A stretch of 64,000 nucleotides of DNA from Micromonospora narathiwatensis (GTDB taxonomy: Bacteria; Actinomycetota; Actinomycetes; Mycobacteriales; Micromonosporaceae): assembly GCF_900089605.1 (NCBI RefSeq), contig NZ_LT594324.1, forward strand, positions 682,001-746,000. The letters run 5' to 3'. Positions 7,596 through 20,120 of this stretch are shown in pieces. The notes under the pieces are model-generated. The model was not told the DNA's origin. It made no database searches and was given only the letters and a program-made list of their open reading frames with translations. Every line of letters begins with the position of its first letter. The stretch's first letter is position 1. The translations under genes and the position numbers were made by a program.

Positions 7596-9083
7596 GTGCG
7601 CCGCCGGCTGGTGATCAGTTATCTGCTCCTGATGGTGCTGGTGCTGTTTGCCCTGGAGACACCCCTGGCGGCCACCCTGGCCACCCGGGAGACCGACCGG
7701 GTCCGGGCCGACCGGCTCGCCGACGCCACCCGGTTCGCCTCGCTCGCCAACCCGGCGCTGCGCGGCGGCGGGTCCGGACCGCTCGACGGGGAACTGGCCG
7801 CCTACGACGACCTGTACGGCGTCGGCGCGGCCGTGGTCGACCGGGACCGGCACACCGTGGTCGCCTCGGCGAGCTGGGCGCCCGGCCCGGGCACCACCGT
7901 GGCCCTGGACATCGCGCTGGCCGGGCAGCAGTTCAGCGGGCCGGACTCGGTGTGGCCGTGGATGGCCGGGCCGCTGGTGGTGGCGGTTCCGATCAACGAC
8001 GGCGGCGAGGTGCTCGGGGCGGTGGTGACGGCCACCCCGGCGGGCAAGGTGCGACGTACCGTCGCCGCCTGGTGGCTGCTGCTCGCGGCGATCGGCCTGC
8101 TCGCGGTGCTGGCCTGTGTCTCCACCGCGTTCGGGCTGGCCGGTTGGGTGCTGCGCCCGGTCACCGAACTGGACGCGGTGACCCATGAGATCGCCGAGGG
8201 CGACCGCACCGCCCGGGTACGCCCCCGGCTCGGCCCGCCGGAGCTGCGCCGGCTCGCCGCCAGCTTCAACAACATGGCCGACGCGGTCTCCGACGTGATG
8301 GACCGGCAGCGGGCGTTCGTGGCGCACGCCAGCCACCAGTTGCGCAACCCGCTGACCGCGTTGCGGCTGCGGGTGGAGGAGTTGGGGCCGAGCCTGACCG
8401 GTGCCGACGGCCGCGCCGAGCACCGGCTCGCGCTGGAGGAGACGGACCGGCTGGCCACGCTGCTCGACGCGCTGCTCACTCTGGCTCGGGCCGAACGCGC
8501 GGAGAACCAGCGGGTCGCCGTCGACGCCGCCGAGGTGGCCGCCTCCCGGGTGGCCGCCTGGCAGCCGCTGGCCCGGCACCGGTCGGTCGTCCTGCGGCTG
8601 GACACCGCCGACGCTCCCACGTACGCCCGGACCGTGCCGACCGCCATCGACCAGACGCTCGACGCGCTGATCGACAACGCGGTCAAGTTCAGCGGCGCCG
8701 GGGGAGAGGTGACCGTGACCGTACGCGTGGCCGAGGGCGGCACGGTGCTCCAGGTGCGGGACACCGGACCCGGCATGACGACCAGCCAGATCGACCAGGC
8801 CACCGAGCGGTTCTGGCGGGCACCGGACGTGCAGAACGTCGACGGCGCCGGCCTGGGGCTGACCATCGTCGCGGTGCTGGTCGACGCCTCCGACGGCCGG
8901 CTGACGATGCGCCAGAACCAGCCCCGGGGCCTGGTCGCCGAGGTCTGGTTCCCGGCACCGGGGGACCTGCGCGTCGCGTCGGTCACCGCCGCGTCGGTCG
9001 TCGTGGAGCCGGTGGCCGTCGAGTCGGTGGCCGTCGACTCACCCGCCGTCGAGCCGCGCGCCGCCGACGCGGGGCGGGCCTGA
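7596..9083 (+). CDS. Membrane sensor histidine kinase, partner of the preceding regulator
   Basis: 495 residues. TM1 at ~7-28, an extracytoplasmic segment of ~125 residues, TM2 at ~155-180, then HAMP (~180-232), HisKA with H247 in ASHQLRNPLTALRLR, and HATPase_c with N box DALIDNAVKF, G1 box DTGPGM and G2 box GAGLGLTIV. It autophosphorylates and passes phosphate to D48 of the upstream regulator. GTG 7596 has GAGGAG just upstream. The last ~35 residues are a low-complexity tail with two near-identical 15-base units (9011-9040) encoding VAVES/VAVDS, absent from the catalytic core. Its stop is 6 bases from the convergent TAXI lipoprotein's stop. Confidence 0.93.
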   Translation: MRRRLVISYLLLMVLVLFALETPLAATLATRETDRVRADRLADATRFASLANPALRGGGSGPLDGELAAYDDLYGVGAAVVDRDRHTVVASASWAPGPGTTVALDIALAGQQFSGPDSVWPWMAGPLVVAVPINDGGEVLGAVVTATPAGKVRRTVAAWWLLLAAIGLLAVLACVSTAFGLAGWVLRPVTELDAVTHEIAEGDRTARVRPRLGPPELRRLAASFNNMADAVSDVMDRQRAFVAHASHQLRNPLTALRLRVEELGPSLTGADGRAEHRLALEETDRLATLLDALLTLARAERAENQRVAVDAAEVAASRVAAWQPLARHRSVVLRLDTADAPTYARTVPTAIDQTLDALIDNAVKFSGAGGEVTVTVRVAEGGTVLQVRDTGPGMTTSQIDQATERFWRAPDVQNVDGAGLGLTIVAVLVDASDGRLTMRQNQPRGLVAEVWFPAPGDLRVASVTAASVVVEPVAVESVAVDSPAVEPRAADAGRA

Positions 9084-9089
9084 CCGGGG

Positions 9090-10061
9090 TCAGGGCTTCG
9101 TCGACCGGTACCAGTCGGCCGCGCCGGGATGCAGCGGCAGCGGGGTGGTGGCGATCGCCGACCGGGGACTCATCCGGCCGGCCGCCGGATGGGTGGCGGC
9201 CAGTTCCTCCCGACGCTCCATCAACAGCCGGGTCACGTCCCGCACCAGGGCCTCCGGCAGGTCCGCGCGGACGATCAGGTAGTTGGGGTTGGCCACCGTG
9301 CTGACCGGGTCCACTCCGTACACCGAGCGGGGGATGTCCCGGGTCACGTAGACCTGCCCGTACCCGCGGCGCAGCGGCTCGGTCCAGTCGCCCAGGTCGA
9401 TCATCCGGATGGCCGTGCTGTCGGCCAGCTCCGCGACGCCCCGCACCGGCAGCCCGCCGGAGAAGAAGAACGCGTCGATCCGGCCGGCGCGCAGCGCCGC
9501 CAACGAGGCGTCCAGGCCGAGGTGCTCCTGGCGTACCCGGTCGCCGCCCAACTGGGCCACCTCCAGCAGCCGGGTCGCGGTGATCTCCGTACCGGAGCCG
9601 TCGGCGCCCACCGACACCCGCCGCCCCCGCAGGTCGGCCAGCGTCCGCACCGGGCCACCGGCGGTGGTGACCAGGTGCAGCAGGTCGTCGTAGACGCGGG
9701 CCACGGCGAGCACGGCGGGATGCTCCGGGCCGTGCGGCGGCAGCACGTCGGCCTGGGTGAAGCCCAGCTCCGCCTCGCCGGAGCCGACCAGCCGGACGTT
9801 CTGCGCGGAGGCGGCGGTCACCACCACGCTGGCCCGCACCCCGGGCAGCTCCCGGTTGAGAATGGCGGCCAGCGACTGACCGAAGGCGTGGTAGACGGCG
9901 GTCGGGCTGCCCGTGGCGATCCGGATCCGTACCGGCTCGGTCGGCTCGTCCTGGCAGGCGGTGAGCCCGGCGAGCGCCGACACCAGCAGCATCACCAGGG
10001 CCACCGGCGCGGCGGCGCGGCGTCGGCCACGCACGGTCCAGTGTCGGCTCACGGGCTGCAC
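9090..10061 (-). CDS. TAXI-family TRAP transporter solute-binding lipoprotein
   Basis: 323 residues. Signal peptide with an RGRRR n-region, hydrophobic core and LTAC lipobox (C36), so probably a surface lipoprotein. The mature part follows TAXI binding proteins: IRIATGSPTAVYHAFGQSLA near the start, SAQNVRLVGSGEAELGFTQA, and RVSVGADGSGTEITATRLLE in the second lobe. TAXI proteins bind small carboxylates or amino acids such as glutamate and normally feed a fused DctQM permease; no such permease is present nearby. The gene is convergent with the two-component system, so a sensory role is possible. Start GTG 10061 is taken provisionally: a hairpin lies just upstream, and GTG 10049 would also keep the signal peptide. 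Confidence 0.87.
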   Translation of the reverse strand: MQPVSRHWTVRGRRRAAAPVALVMLLVSALAGLTACQDEPTEPVRIRIATGSPTAVYHAFGQSLAAILNRELPGVRASVVVTAASAQNVRLVGSGEAELGFTQADVLPPHGPEHPAVLAVARVYDDLLHLVTTAGGPVRTLADLRGRRVSVGADGSGTEITATRLLEVAQLGGDRVRQEHLGLDASLAALRAGRIDAFFFSGGLPVRGVAELADSTAIRMIDLGDWTEPLRRGYGQVYVTRDIPRSVYGVDPVSTVANPNYLIVRADLPEALVRDVTRLLMERREELAATHPAAGRMSPRSAIATTPLPLHPGAADWYRSTKP

Positions 10062-10064
10062 TGT

Positions 10065-10085
10065 GCGACGGGCACCGCCCGTCGC
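10065..10085. terminator. Short perfect hairpin upstream of the TAXI lipoprotein gene
   Basis: Perfect 9-bp GC-rich stem (10065-10073 with 10077-10085) and a 3-base loop, ending 3 bases before the annotated GTG of the minus-strand lipoprotein gene. It may end the transcript of the minus-strand gene at 10153-10824, or restrict translation of the lipoprotein if the GTG at 10061 is really used. Confidence 0.35.
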
Positions 10086-10152
10086 GCAAGCCGGGCTGGT
10101 CAGCCGCCCGCCGCGCCGGTCGGGTTCAACCGGGGCGCCGCGGGCGTACGGC

Positions 10153-10824
10153 TCAGCAGGCCGCCGCCGACGGGAGGGCCGCGCTGTCCACGATCCGCAT
10201 CCGGTGCGGGCCGTTGGCGACGCTCACCAGGAAGCAGCCGGCGCCCGGTCGGAGCGTCGCCGGGACCTCCAGCAGCGCCGCGCCGCGTACCAGCACCGCG
10301 GCCAGGTCACGGTCGGCCAGCCGGACGCCGAGACAGTGCCGGCGGACGTGCCGCCCACCGGCCAGCAGCGCCGCGCGCCAGGCGGCGGCGGCCAGCCGGG
10401 CACGCCACATCCGCCGGGTCCGGGAGGCGCCCGGCGCCGGGCCGCCGAGCAGCTCCCGGCGCCCCTGCCACCAGCCGCTCTCCAGCAGGGCCGCGTACGC
10501 CGACCGGTGCTCCCGGGGCACCCACAGCCGGTGCAACTCGTAGCGGCGGCGCAGGCCGCCGGTGGCCAGCTCGTGCTCCACCGGCACGCTGAGCCGGCCG
10601 AGCAGCTGGCGCATCCGGTGCGCCGCGTGCTCGCCGTTGAACTCGGCCGTGCCGCCCCGGTACGTCTCGCTGTCCAGCCGGCGGGTGTCGGTGGCCGGGG
10701 GCGGGGTGCACCGCACCAGGCAGGCGACCTCGAACGCGTCGGCCAGGGTCGGCCAGTCCAGCGGTGCGGGTGCCGGCGACGAGGGGCGGAGCCGGTCGAG
10801 CAGGGTGGTGGACTCGGGGGCCAT
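10153..10824 (-). CDS. Hypothetical protein, Arg/Ala-rich
   Basis: 223 residues, no family recognised. ATG 10824 is preceded by AAGGAG at good spacing, which rules out the ATG six codons upstream as the main start. Visible features are an FNGEHAAHRMRQLLGRL segment, a WVPREHRSAY segment, an alanine/arginine-rich helical middle (RARLAAAAWRAALLAGGRHV), and a C-terminus ending in cysteine. No signal peptide or clear membrane helices. Codon usage matches its neighbours. It lies between yaaA and the TAXI lipoprotein on the same strand but 90 or more bases from each, so it is probably transcribed on its own. Confidence 0.65.
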   Translation of the reverse strand: MAPESTTLLDRLRPSSPAPAPLDWPTLADAFEVACLVRCTPPPATDTRRLDSETYRGGTAEFNGEHAAHRMRQLLGRLSVPVEHELATGGLRRRYELHRLWVPREHRSAYAALLESGWWQGRRELLGGPAPGASRTRRMWRARLAAAAWRAALLAGGRHVRRHCLGVRLADRDLAAVLVRGAALLEVPATLRPGAGCFLVSVANGPHRMRIVDSAALPSAAAC

Positions 10825-10919
10825 CGGAGGACTCCTTGTCACATCGGGGTGCTCCTACCGTGGCCCCCGCCGCCGGCACCGCGAAACCGCTGCGGCCGAG
10901 CCTTGAGGAAAAATTGCGG

Positions 10920-11717
10920 CTACAGCTCCGTCACCACGATGTCGAGCTGTCGTGGTCGTCCGGTTGCCCCCGGCTGCTCCTCCACCGCGTACTTCAGGTC
11001 CCGCAGCGTCCCGATCAGGGCGTCGGCGGAGCGCGGCCGGGCCCCGGCGGTCAACAGGTCGCGGACCAGCCGCCCCTTGGTGGCCTTGTTGAAATGGCTC
11101 ACCACCGACCGGGTCGGCACGCCGTCGACGTCGCGTTCGTGCAGCACGCGGACCGCCACCGTCCGCTCCGCGACAGCCCCGCGCGGCGTCCAGGTGGCCG
11201 CGTACGCGCCCGAGCGCAGGTCCAGCACCGGGCCGTCGCCGGCCGCCGCCACCATCGCCGGGGCCAGCGCCCGGCGCCAGTACGCCGACAGCGCGCCGAT
11301 CCCCGGCAGCCGCGCCCCGACCGGGCAGCGGTAGGGCGGGATCCGGTCGGTGAGGCGCACCGCGCCCCAGAGACCGGAGCTGACCAGTACGCAGCGGCGG
11401 GCCAGCCGCTCCGCCGACGGCGGCAGCGAGGCCAGGTCGAGCGCCTCGTAGAGCACCCCGGTGTAGATCCGCGCGGCCGGCGCGGTGGCCGCCTCGCGCA
11501 GCCGGGCGTTGCGGCGCAGCTCGCCGCGCTGCCCCTCGCTCAGGCCCAGCGCGGCCCGGCCCGCCGCCTCGTCCGGCCCGGCGCTGAGCGCGACCAGGGC
11601 GGTCAGCACCTCGTCCCGGGCCGGGGTCAGCTCCGGCAGGGAGAGCCGCGACAGGTCCAGCCGGCGGCCGGTGCCGGCCTCGGCCTTCCCCTCGGACGGA
11701 GGCAGCAGGATGAGCAT
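10920..11717 (-). CDS. yaaA: YaaA-family peroxide stress protein (UPF0246)
   Basis: 265 residues, the usual length. It begins with the family hallmark MLILLPPSEGKAE, followed by the IYTGVLYEALDL segment, the VLVSSGLWGAVR strand, PPYRCPVGARLPG, and near the C-terminus VVSHFNKATKGRLVR. In E. coli YaaA limits intracellular free iron and oxidative DNA damage under peroxide stress and binds DNA; the same cytoplasmic role is inferred here. Start ATG 11717. It is followed after 22 bases upstream by the stop of the membrane glycosyltransferase-like gene on the same strand, which may be cotranscribed. Confidence 0.92.
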   Translation of the reverse strand: MLILLPPSEGKAEAGTGRRLDLSRLSLPELTPARDEVLTALVALSAGPDEAAGRAALGLSEGQRGELRRNARLREAATAPAARIYTGVLYEALDLASLPPSAERLARRCVLVSSGLWGAVRLTDRIPPYRCPVGARLPGIGALSAYWRRALAPAMVAAAGDGPVLDLRSGAYAATWTPRGAVAERTVAVRVLHERDVDGVPTRSVVSHFNKATKGRLVRDLLTAGARPRSADALIGTLRDLKYAVEEQPGATGRPRQLDIVVTEL

Positions 11718-11739
11718 CGGCCCAGCGTACGGGCCGGGT

Positions 11740-13356
11740 TCAGCGCCACGGGCGGAGGGCGATCGGCGGGTGGTAGACGCGGTATTCGCCGACCTCGGCG
11801 ACCACGGCGGCGTCGGCCTGGTCGCCGAGCAGCAGGCGCAACCGCCGTTCCGCCGGCGACCCGGCCGCGAACACGTACCCGGGCCGCTCCGCCCGCCCCA
11901 CCCGCCGCCAGTACGCCGGGTAGCGGTTCTGCCCCGGCGTCAGGTTGCCGTCGAGCACCCCGCAGACCACCGCCTCGCCGGTGTTGAAGATCATCCGATT
12001 GCAGGTCCAGTAGTCCCCGTACACCTCGTGCAGGCCGGCCCGGCGGACCGTGTCGGCCAGGTCCCGGGCCCGCCGCTCCTCGGCCCGGATCGACGGCACG
12101 TCGGCGACGAACGCCACGGTCGCCGCCACGGTCGCGGCGGTGATCGCGGCCAGCACGACTCCCGCCGCAGTGCCCCCGATCCGGGCCGCCACGCCGGCCG
12201 GGCCCCGCCAGGCGTGCGCGGCGGCCAGCCAGAGCGGCCAGAGCACCACCGGCAGCGAGATCTGCAGCACCGACAGGTAACGGGCGTTGCCCATCGGGTC
12301 GGCCGCGGAGAGGGCGCTGCGCACGTACCCGAGCAGGGTCAGCGCCGCGCCGACGACCAGGGCGAGTCGCGCGACCGCCCGGACCCGGCCGGCGGCGTCG
12401 ACGGCCCGCCGGTACGTGACCAGCCCGAGCACGGCGGCGGCCACCAGCAGCACCAGGTAGAGCGGCCCGAACCACTCCTGCCAGCGGGCGCAGCCGGCCG
12501 CCGGGCAGAGCCCACCGGCCAGCGGCACCCCCTCCAGCAGCCCGCCGTGCAGCCGCTCCGACCAGGAGGGCGGCGCGCCCGGCCGGGTGCTGATCCGCTG
12601 GAACACCGACCATGAGTCCTGCCCGGGCGGGGCGGTGAGGTTGTCCTTGATCATCGGGGCGGCCCCGGCCAGGAACCCGGCCACCAGCAGCACCCCCGGC
12701 CAGCCGAGCAGATCCCGGGGCGCCGCCCAGACCAGCACCAGCCCGGCCACCGCCAGGTAGGGCACGATCAGCCAGTCCGACCACAGAGCCAGGCCGGCGA
12801 GCAGCCCGAACACGCCCATGGCCAGCCAGCGGCGCCGCACCCGGCGCTCGCCGAGGGCCACCGCGATCAGCAGCATCGCCAGCACCGCCGGCTTCACCTC
12901 CGGCCGCCCGCCCACCACGGTGAGCTGGTCGCGGACCACCCGCTCCGAGCCGAGCGCCAGCAGCCCGACCACGAAGACGGCAAGCCAGGGGGAGAACAGC
13001 CGGCGGGTCAGCCGGTACGCCAACCAGAGGAAGACCGCGTACAGCGCGAGCACCGGCAGCCGCAGCACCGGCCAGCTCGGCCCGGCCCAGCCCACCAGCG
13101 GGGCGGCCAGGTACGACTCCAGCATGCCCATGTAGCGCTGGCCGTACAGGTAGATCGGCCGCTCGTGCCTGGTCGCGATGTGCAGGGCGGCGAGGCCGAA
13201 GGTCGCCTCGTCGCTGTTCGAGCCGGGCAGCGAGAGCAGCAGCAGGACCAGCCGGTAACCGACCCCGGCCACACCGAGCAGCAGCGCGACCGATGCCGGG
13301 CGGTCGAGCGTCGGACGCCACCGCCCCGGTCTCCGCACTGGTGTCGCCACGACCAC
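11740..13356 (-). CDS. Polytopic membrane protein, GT-C/GT39-like glycosyltransferase candidate
   Basis: 538 residues with about ten predicted membrane helices and a soluble C-terminal part of ~100 residues. After the first helix comes a loop with SNSDEATFGLAALH; an acidic pair in the first external loop is the GT-C signature, as in dolichyl/polyprenyl-phosphate sugar transferases and ArnT-like enzymes. A second loop holds LYGQRYMGMLESYL. GT-C enzymes use polyprenyl-phosphate sugars outside the membrane. Assignment rests on topology and the DE pair; donor and acceptor are unknown. GTG 13356 follows a GGGGGC stretch. It may share a transcript with yaaA downstream. Confidence 0.7.
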   Translation of the reverse strand: MVVATPVRRPGRWRPTLDRPASVALLLGVAGVGYRLVLLLLSLPGSNSDEATFGLAALHIATRHERPIYLYGQRYMGMLESYLAAPLVGWAGPSWPVLRLPVLALYAVFLWLAYRLTRRLFSPWLAVFVVGLLALGSERVVRDQLTVVGGRPEVKPAVLAMLLIAVALGERRVRRRWLAMGVFGLLAGLALWSDWLIVPYLAVAGLVLVWAAPRDLLGWPGVLLVAGFLAGAAPMIKDNLTAPPGQDSWSVFQRISTRPGAPPSWSERLHGGLLEGVPLAGGLCPAAGCARWQEWFGPLYLVLLVAAAVLGLVTYRRAVDAAGRVRAVARLALVVGAALTLLGYVRSALSAADPMGNARYLSVLQISLPVVLWPLWLAAAHAWRGPAGVAARIGGTAAGVVLAAITAATVAATVAFVADVPSIRAEERRARDLADTVRRAGLHEVYGDYWTCNRMIFNTGEAVVCGVLDGNLTPGQNRYPAYWRRVGRAERPGYVFAAGSPAERRLRLLLGDQADAAVVAEVGEYRVYHPPIALRPWR

Positions 13357-13468
13357 GCCCCCGTCGTCGCCTGCGACCGCAGTCTGTCACGCGGGCGGCC
13401 TGCGCCGGGGTGGATCGGCGAGGTCGACTCGCATGGCCCTGTGCGGCCGGGTGTGGCAGGGTGGCACC

Positions 13469-14509
13469 GTGCCACCGACACCCGCCGGAGAACTCGCCGT
13501 GCCGCGGCTGCACCGGGCCGCCCGGATCGAGGACGCCGTGCACGGCCTGGTGGAACGCCGGCTGCGTCGCACCGGGTGGAAGATCAACATCGTGGCGTAC
13601 GCCGGCTACGGCGCCCCGGGCTGGGCGCGGGTGCTCTGCCGGGTGCTGCTCGGCCGCCCCGACGTACGGCAGCGGGCCCGGCCGGAGAAGGTCCGCGGCT
13701 GGCGCAGCTTCGCCACCCTGCCCGCCAAGTACGCAAAGGTGACCATCGAGGCCGGCGACGTACGCCAGGAGGCGACCGCCGACCGCAGCGGCTTCGTCGA
13801 CACCGTCATCGAGGCCGACTTCACCCCCGGCTGGGGCTGCGTACGCCTCAGCGTGCCCGACGCCGAGCCGGTCGAGGCCCTGGTCCGCGTCCTCGACCCG
13901 GACGTCCGGTTCGGCATTCTCTCCGACATCGACGACACGGTCATGGTCACCGCGCTGCCCCGGCCGCTGCTCGCCGCCTGGAACACCTTCGTCCTCGACG
14001 AGCACGCCCGGGCCGCCGTGCCCGGCATGGCGGTGCTGTACGAGCGGCTGGTCACCGCCCACCCCGGCGCCCCCGTCTTCTATCTGTCGACCGGCGCCTG
14101 GAACGTCGCGCCGACGCTCACCCGGTTCCTCTCCCGGCACCTCTACCCGGCGGGGCCGCTGCTGCTCACCGACTGGGGGCCGACGGCCGACCGGTGGTTC
14201 CGCAGCGGCAGGGAACACAAGCGGGCCACCCTGGCCCGGCTGGCCCGGGAGTTCCCGGACGTCCGCTGGCTGCTGATCGGCGACGACGGGCAGCACGACC
14301 AGGAGATCTACCGCGAGTTCGCGGCGGCGCACCCGGACAGCGTGGCCGGGGTCGCGATCCGCCGGCTCTCGCCCACCCAGTCGGTGCTCGCCGGTAGCCT
14401 GCCCGCCCCGGCGGGCCGCCCGTCCGCCGGCCCGGTGGGGCAGAAGTGGCTCTCCGCCCCGGACGGCGCCGGCCTGTGGAAGCTGCTGCGCGAGGCGGGC
14501 CTGGTCTGA
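13469..14509 (+). CDS. APP1-like (DUF2183) phosphatase
   Basis: 346 residues. The central region carries the HAD-type acidic motif ILSDIDDTVM (D153, D155) and later FYLSTGAWNV and LLIGDDGQHDQEIY, the four-motif arrangement of the DUF2183/APP1 family. Yeast App1 is a Mg2+-dependent phosphatidate phosphatase; bacterial members are inferred phosphatases whose substrate is unproven. The N-terminal ~140 residues form the beta-rich domain usual in this family. GTG 13469 follows AGGGTGG at suitable spacing and is preferred over ATG 13433. It is convergent with glgB, with a hairpin repeat between the two stops. No signal peptide, so probably cytoplasmic. Confidence 0.87.
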   Translation: MPPTPAGELAVPRLHRAARIEDAVHGLVERRLRRTGWKINIVAYAGYGAPGWARVLCRVLLGRPDVRQRARPEKVRGWRSFATLPAKYAKVTIEAGDVRQEATADRSGFVDTVIEADFTPGWGCVRLSVPDAEPVEALVRVLDPDVRFGILSDIDDTVMVTALPRPLLAAWNTFVLDEHARAAVPGMAVLYERLVTAHPGAPVFYLSTGAWNVAPTLTRFLSRHLYPAGPLLLTDWGPTADRWFRSGREHKRATLARLAREFPDVRWLLIGDDGQHDQEIYREFAAAHPDSVAGVAIRRLSPTQSVLAGSLPAPAGRPSAGPVGQKWLSAPDGAGLWKLLREAGLV

Positions 14510-14533
14510 TCGCCCGCTCGACCCCGGATCCGG

Positions 14534-14572
14534 GATCTTGCGGTGTCGACCGGTGCCGGACACCGCCAGATC
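14534..14572. repeat. Palindromic element A (GATCTTGC arms) between convergent genes
   Basis: Inverted arms of 14 bases (14534-14547 and 14559-14572) differ at one position and enclose an 11-base loop. The outer end reads GATCTTGC. It lies between the convergent stops of the APP1-like gene and glgB and could end both transcripts. Its outer arm matches two other elements at 56852-56928 and 59856-59896. Confidence 0.7.
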
Positions 14573-14591
14573 ACCGACCTGCCCGGCGGGT

Positions 14592-18778
<4,187 letters not shown>

Positions 18779-18816
18779 CGGTTCAACCTACTGCGCGAGA
18801 TCGCTTCGCGCTCGGG

Positions 18817-20025
18817 TCAGCCGGCGGCGCCCACCGACCGGTACACCTCCAGCGTCCGTGCGGCGATCGTGTCCCAGGAGAAGTGTTCTACCGCCCGGCG
18901 CCGTCCGGCCCGGCCGAACTCGGCCGCCCGCGCCGGGTCGGCCAGCACCTCGTTGATCCGACCCGCCAGGTCGGCCACGAACCGTTGCGGGTCCAGCGGC
19001 GTCCCGGTGCCGTCGGCGGCCTGCTCGATCGGCACCAGCAGCCCGGTCTCGCCGTCGGCGACCACCTCGGGGATGCCGCCGGTGGCGGTCGCCACCACGG
19101 CCGTCTCGCAGGCCATTGCCTCCAGGTTCACGATGCCCATCGGCTCGTACACCGACGGGCAGGCGAAGATGGTGGCGTGGGTGAGCACCTGGATCACCTC
19201 GTGCTTGGGCAGCATCGCGGCCACCCAGACCACGCCCGAACGGGTGGCCCGCAGCTCCGCGACCAGCCCCTCCACCTCGGCGGCGATCTCCGCGGTGTCC
19301 GGCGCGCCGGCGAGCAGCACGAGCTGGGTGTCGGCGGGCAGCTCCCGGGCCGCCCGTAGCAGGTACGGCAGCCCCTTCTGCCGGGTGATCCGCCCGACGT
19401 ACACCACGCTCGGGCGGGACGGGTCGATGCCGAGCCGGTCCAGCACGTCGGTGCCGTGGTCCGGGGCGTACTGGGCGGTGTCGATACCGTTGTGGACCAC
19501 CCGTACCCGGTCCGGGTCCACCGCCGGGTACGCGGCCAGCACGTCCCGCCGCATCCCCGCGCTCACCGCGATGATCGCGTCGGCGGCCTCGTACGCGGTG
19601 CGCTCGCACCACGAGGAGAGCGCGTAGCCGCCGCCGAGCTGCTCGGCCTTCCACGGGCGCAGCGGCTCCAGGCTGTGCGCGGTGACCACGTGCGGCACCC
19701 CGTGCAGCAGCTTCGCGGTGTGCCCGGCCAGGTTGGCGTACCAGGTGTGGCTGTGCACCACGTCGGTGCCGGCGCAGTCGGCGGCCATCGCCAGGTCGAC
19801 GCCCATGGTCCGCAGCGCCGGGTTCGCGCCGGCCAGCTCGACCGGCTCGGCGTACGCGGTGACCCCCGGCTCGTCGCGCGGCGCGCCGAAGCAGTGCACC
19901 CGTACGTCGGCGAGGCGGCGCAGCTCGCGCGCCAGGTACTCGACATGCACCCCGGCCCCGCCGTACACCTCCGGCGGGTACTCCCGGGTGAGCAGGTCGA
20001 CGCGCGGGCGGGCGGAATCCGTCAT
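18817..20025 (-). CDS. glgM: GlgM/GlgA-type ADP-glucose glycosyltransferase (alpha-maltose-1-phosphate synthase)
   Basis: 402 residues from ATG 20025 (ATG 20037 is also possible). GT4 fold: N-terminal LLTREYPPEVYGGAGVHVEY, the VVHSHTWYANLAGH loop, VVYVGRITRQKGLPYLLRAA starting the donor domain, and YEPMGIVNLEAMACETAVVA with the donor-binding Glu. It matches the actinobacterial 'GlgA' subgroup shown in mycobacteria (Rv1212c) to make alpha-maltose 1-phosphate from ADP-glucose and glucose 1-phosphate. Its location between glgE-glgB and divergent glgC supports that role. Annotation as glycogen synthase is the older alternative. The 38-base gap to glgE suggests a single glgM-glgE-glgB transcript. 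Confidence 0.92.
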   Translation of the reverse strand: MTDSARPRVDLLTREYPPEVYGGAGVHVEYLARELRRLADVRVHCFGAPRDEPGVTAYAEPVELAGANPALRTMGVDLAMAADCAGTDVVHSHTWYANLAGHTAKLLHGVPHVVTAHSLEPLRPWKAEQLGGGYALSSWCERTAYEAADAIIAVSAGMRRDVLAAYPAVDPDRVRVVHNGIDTAQYAPDHGTDVLDRLGIDPSRPSVVYVGRITRQKGLPYLLRAARELPADTQLVLLAGAPDTAEIAAEVEGLVAELRATRSGVVWVAAMLPKHEVIQVLTHATIFACPSVYEPMGIVNLEAMACETAVVATATGGIPEVVADGETGLLVPIEQAADGTGTPLDPQRFVADLAGRINEVLADPARAAEFGRAGRRRAVEHFSWDTIAARTLEVYRSVGAAG

Positions 20026-20120
20026 GCCCGGCACCATAGTGCAGATGCCGGCGGTGCACGCGCTACCGAACTGTGCCCGTACGAGTGGTGCTGTCGGGGC
20101 GGGACGGATAGCGTCTGAGC
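20026..20120. promoter_or_regulatory. Divergent promoter region between glgM and glgC
   Basis: 95 bases separate the two start codons and must hold both promoters. I see no unambiguous -35/-10 pair or palindrome, so only the regulatory location is asserted. Confidence 0.4.
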
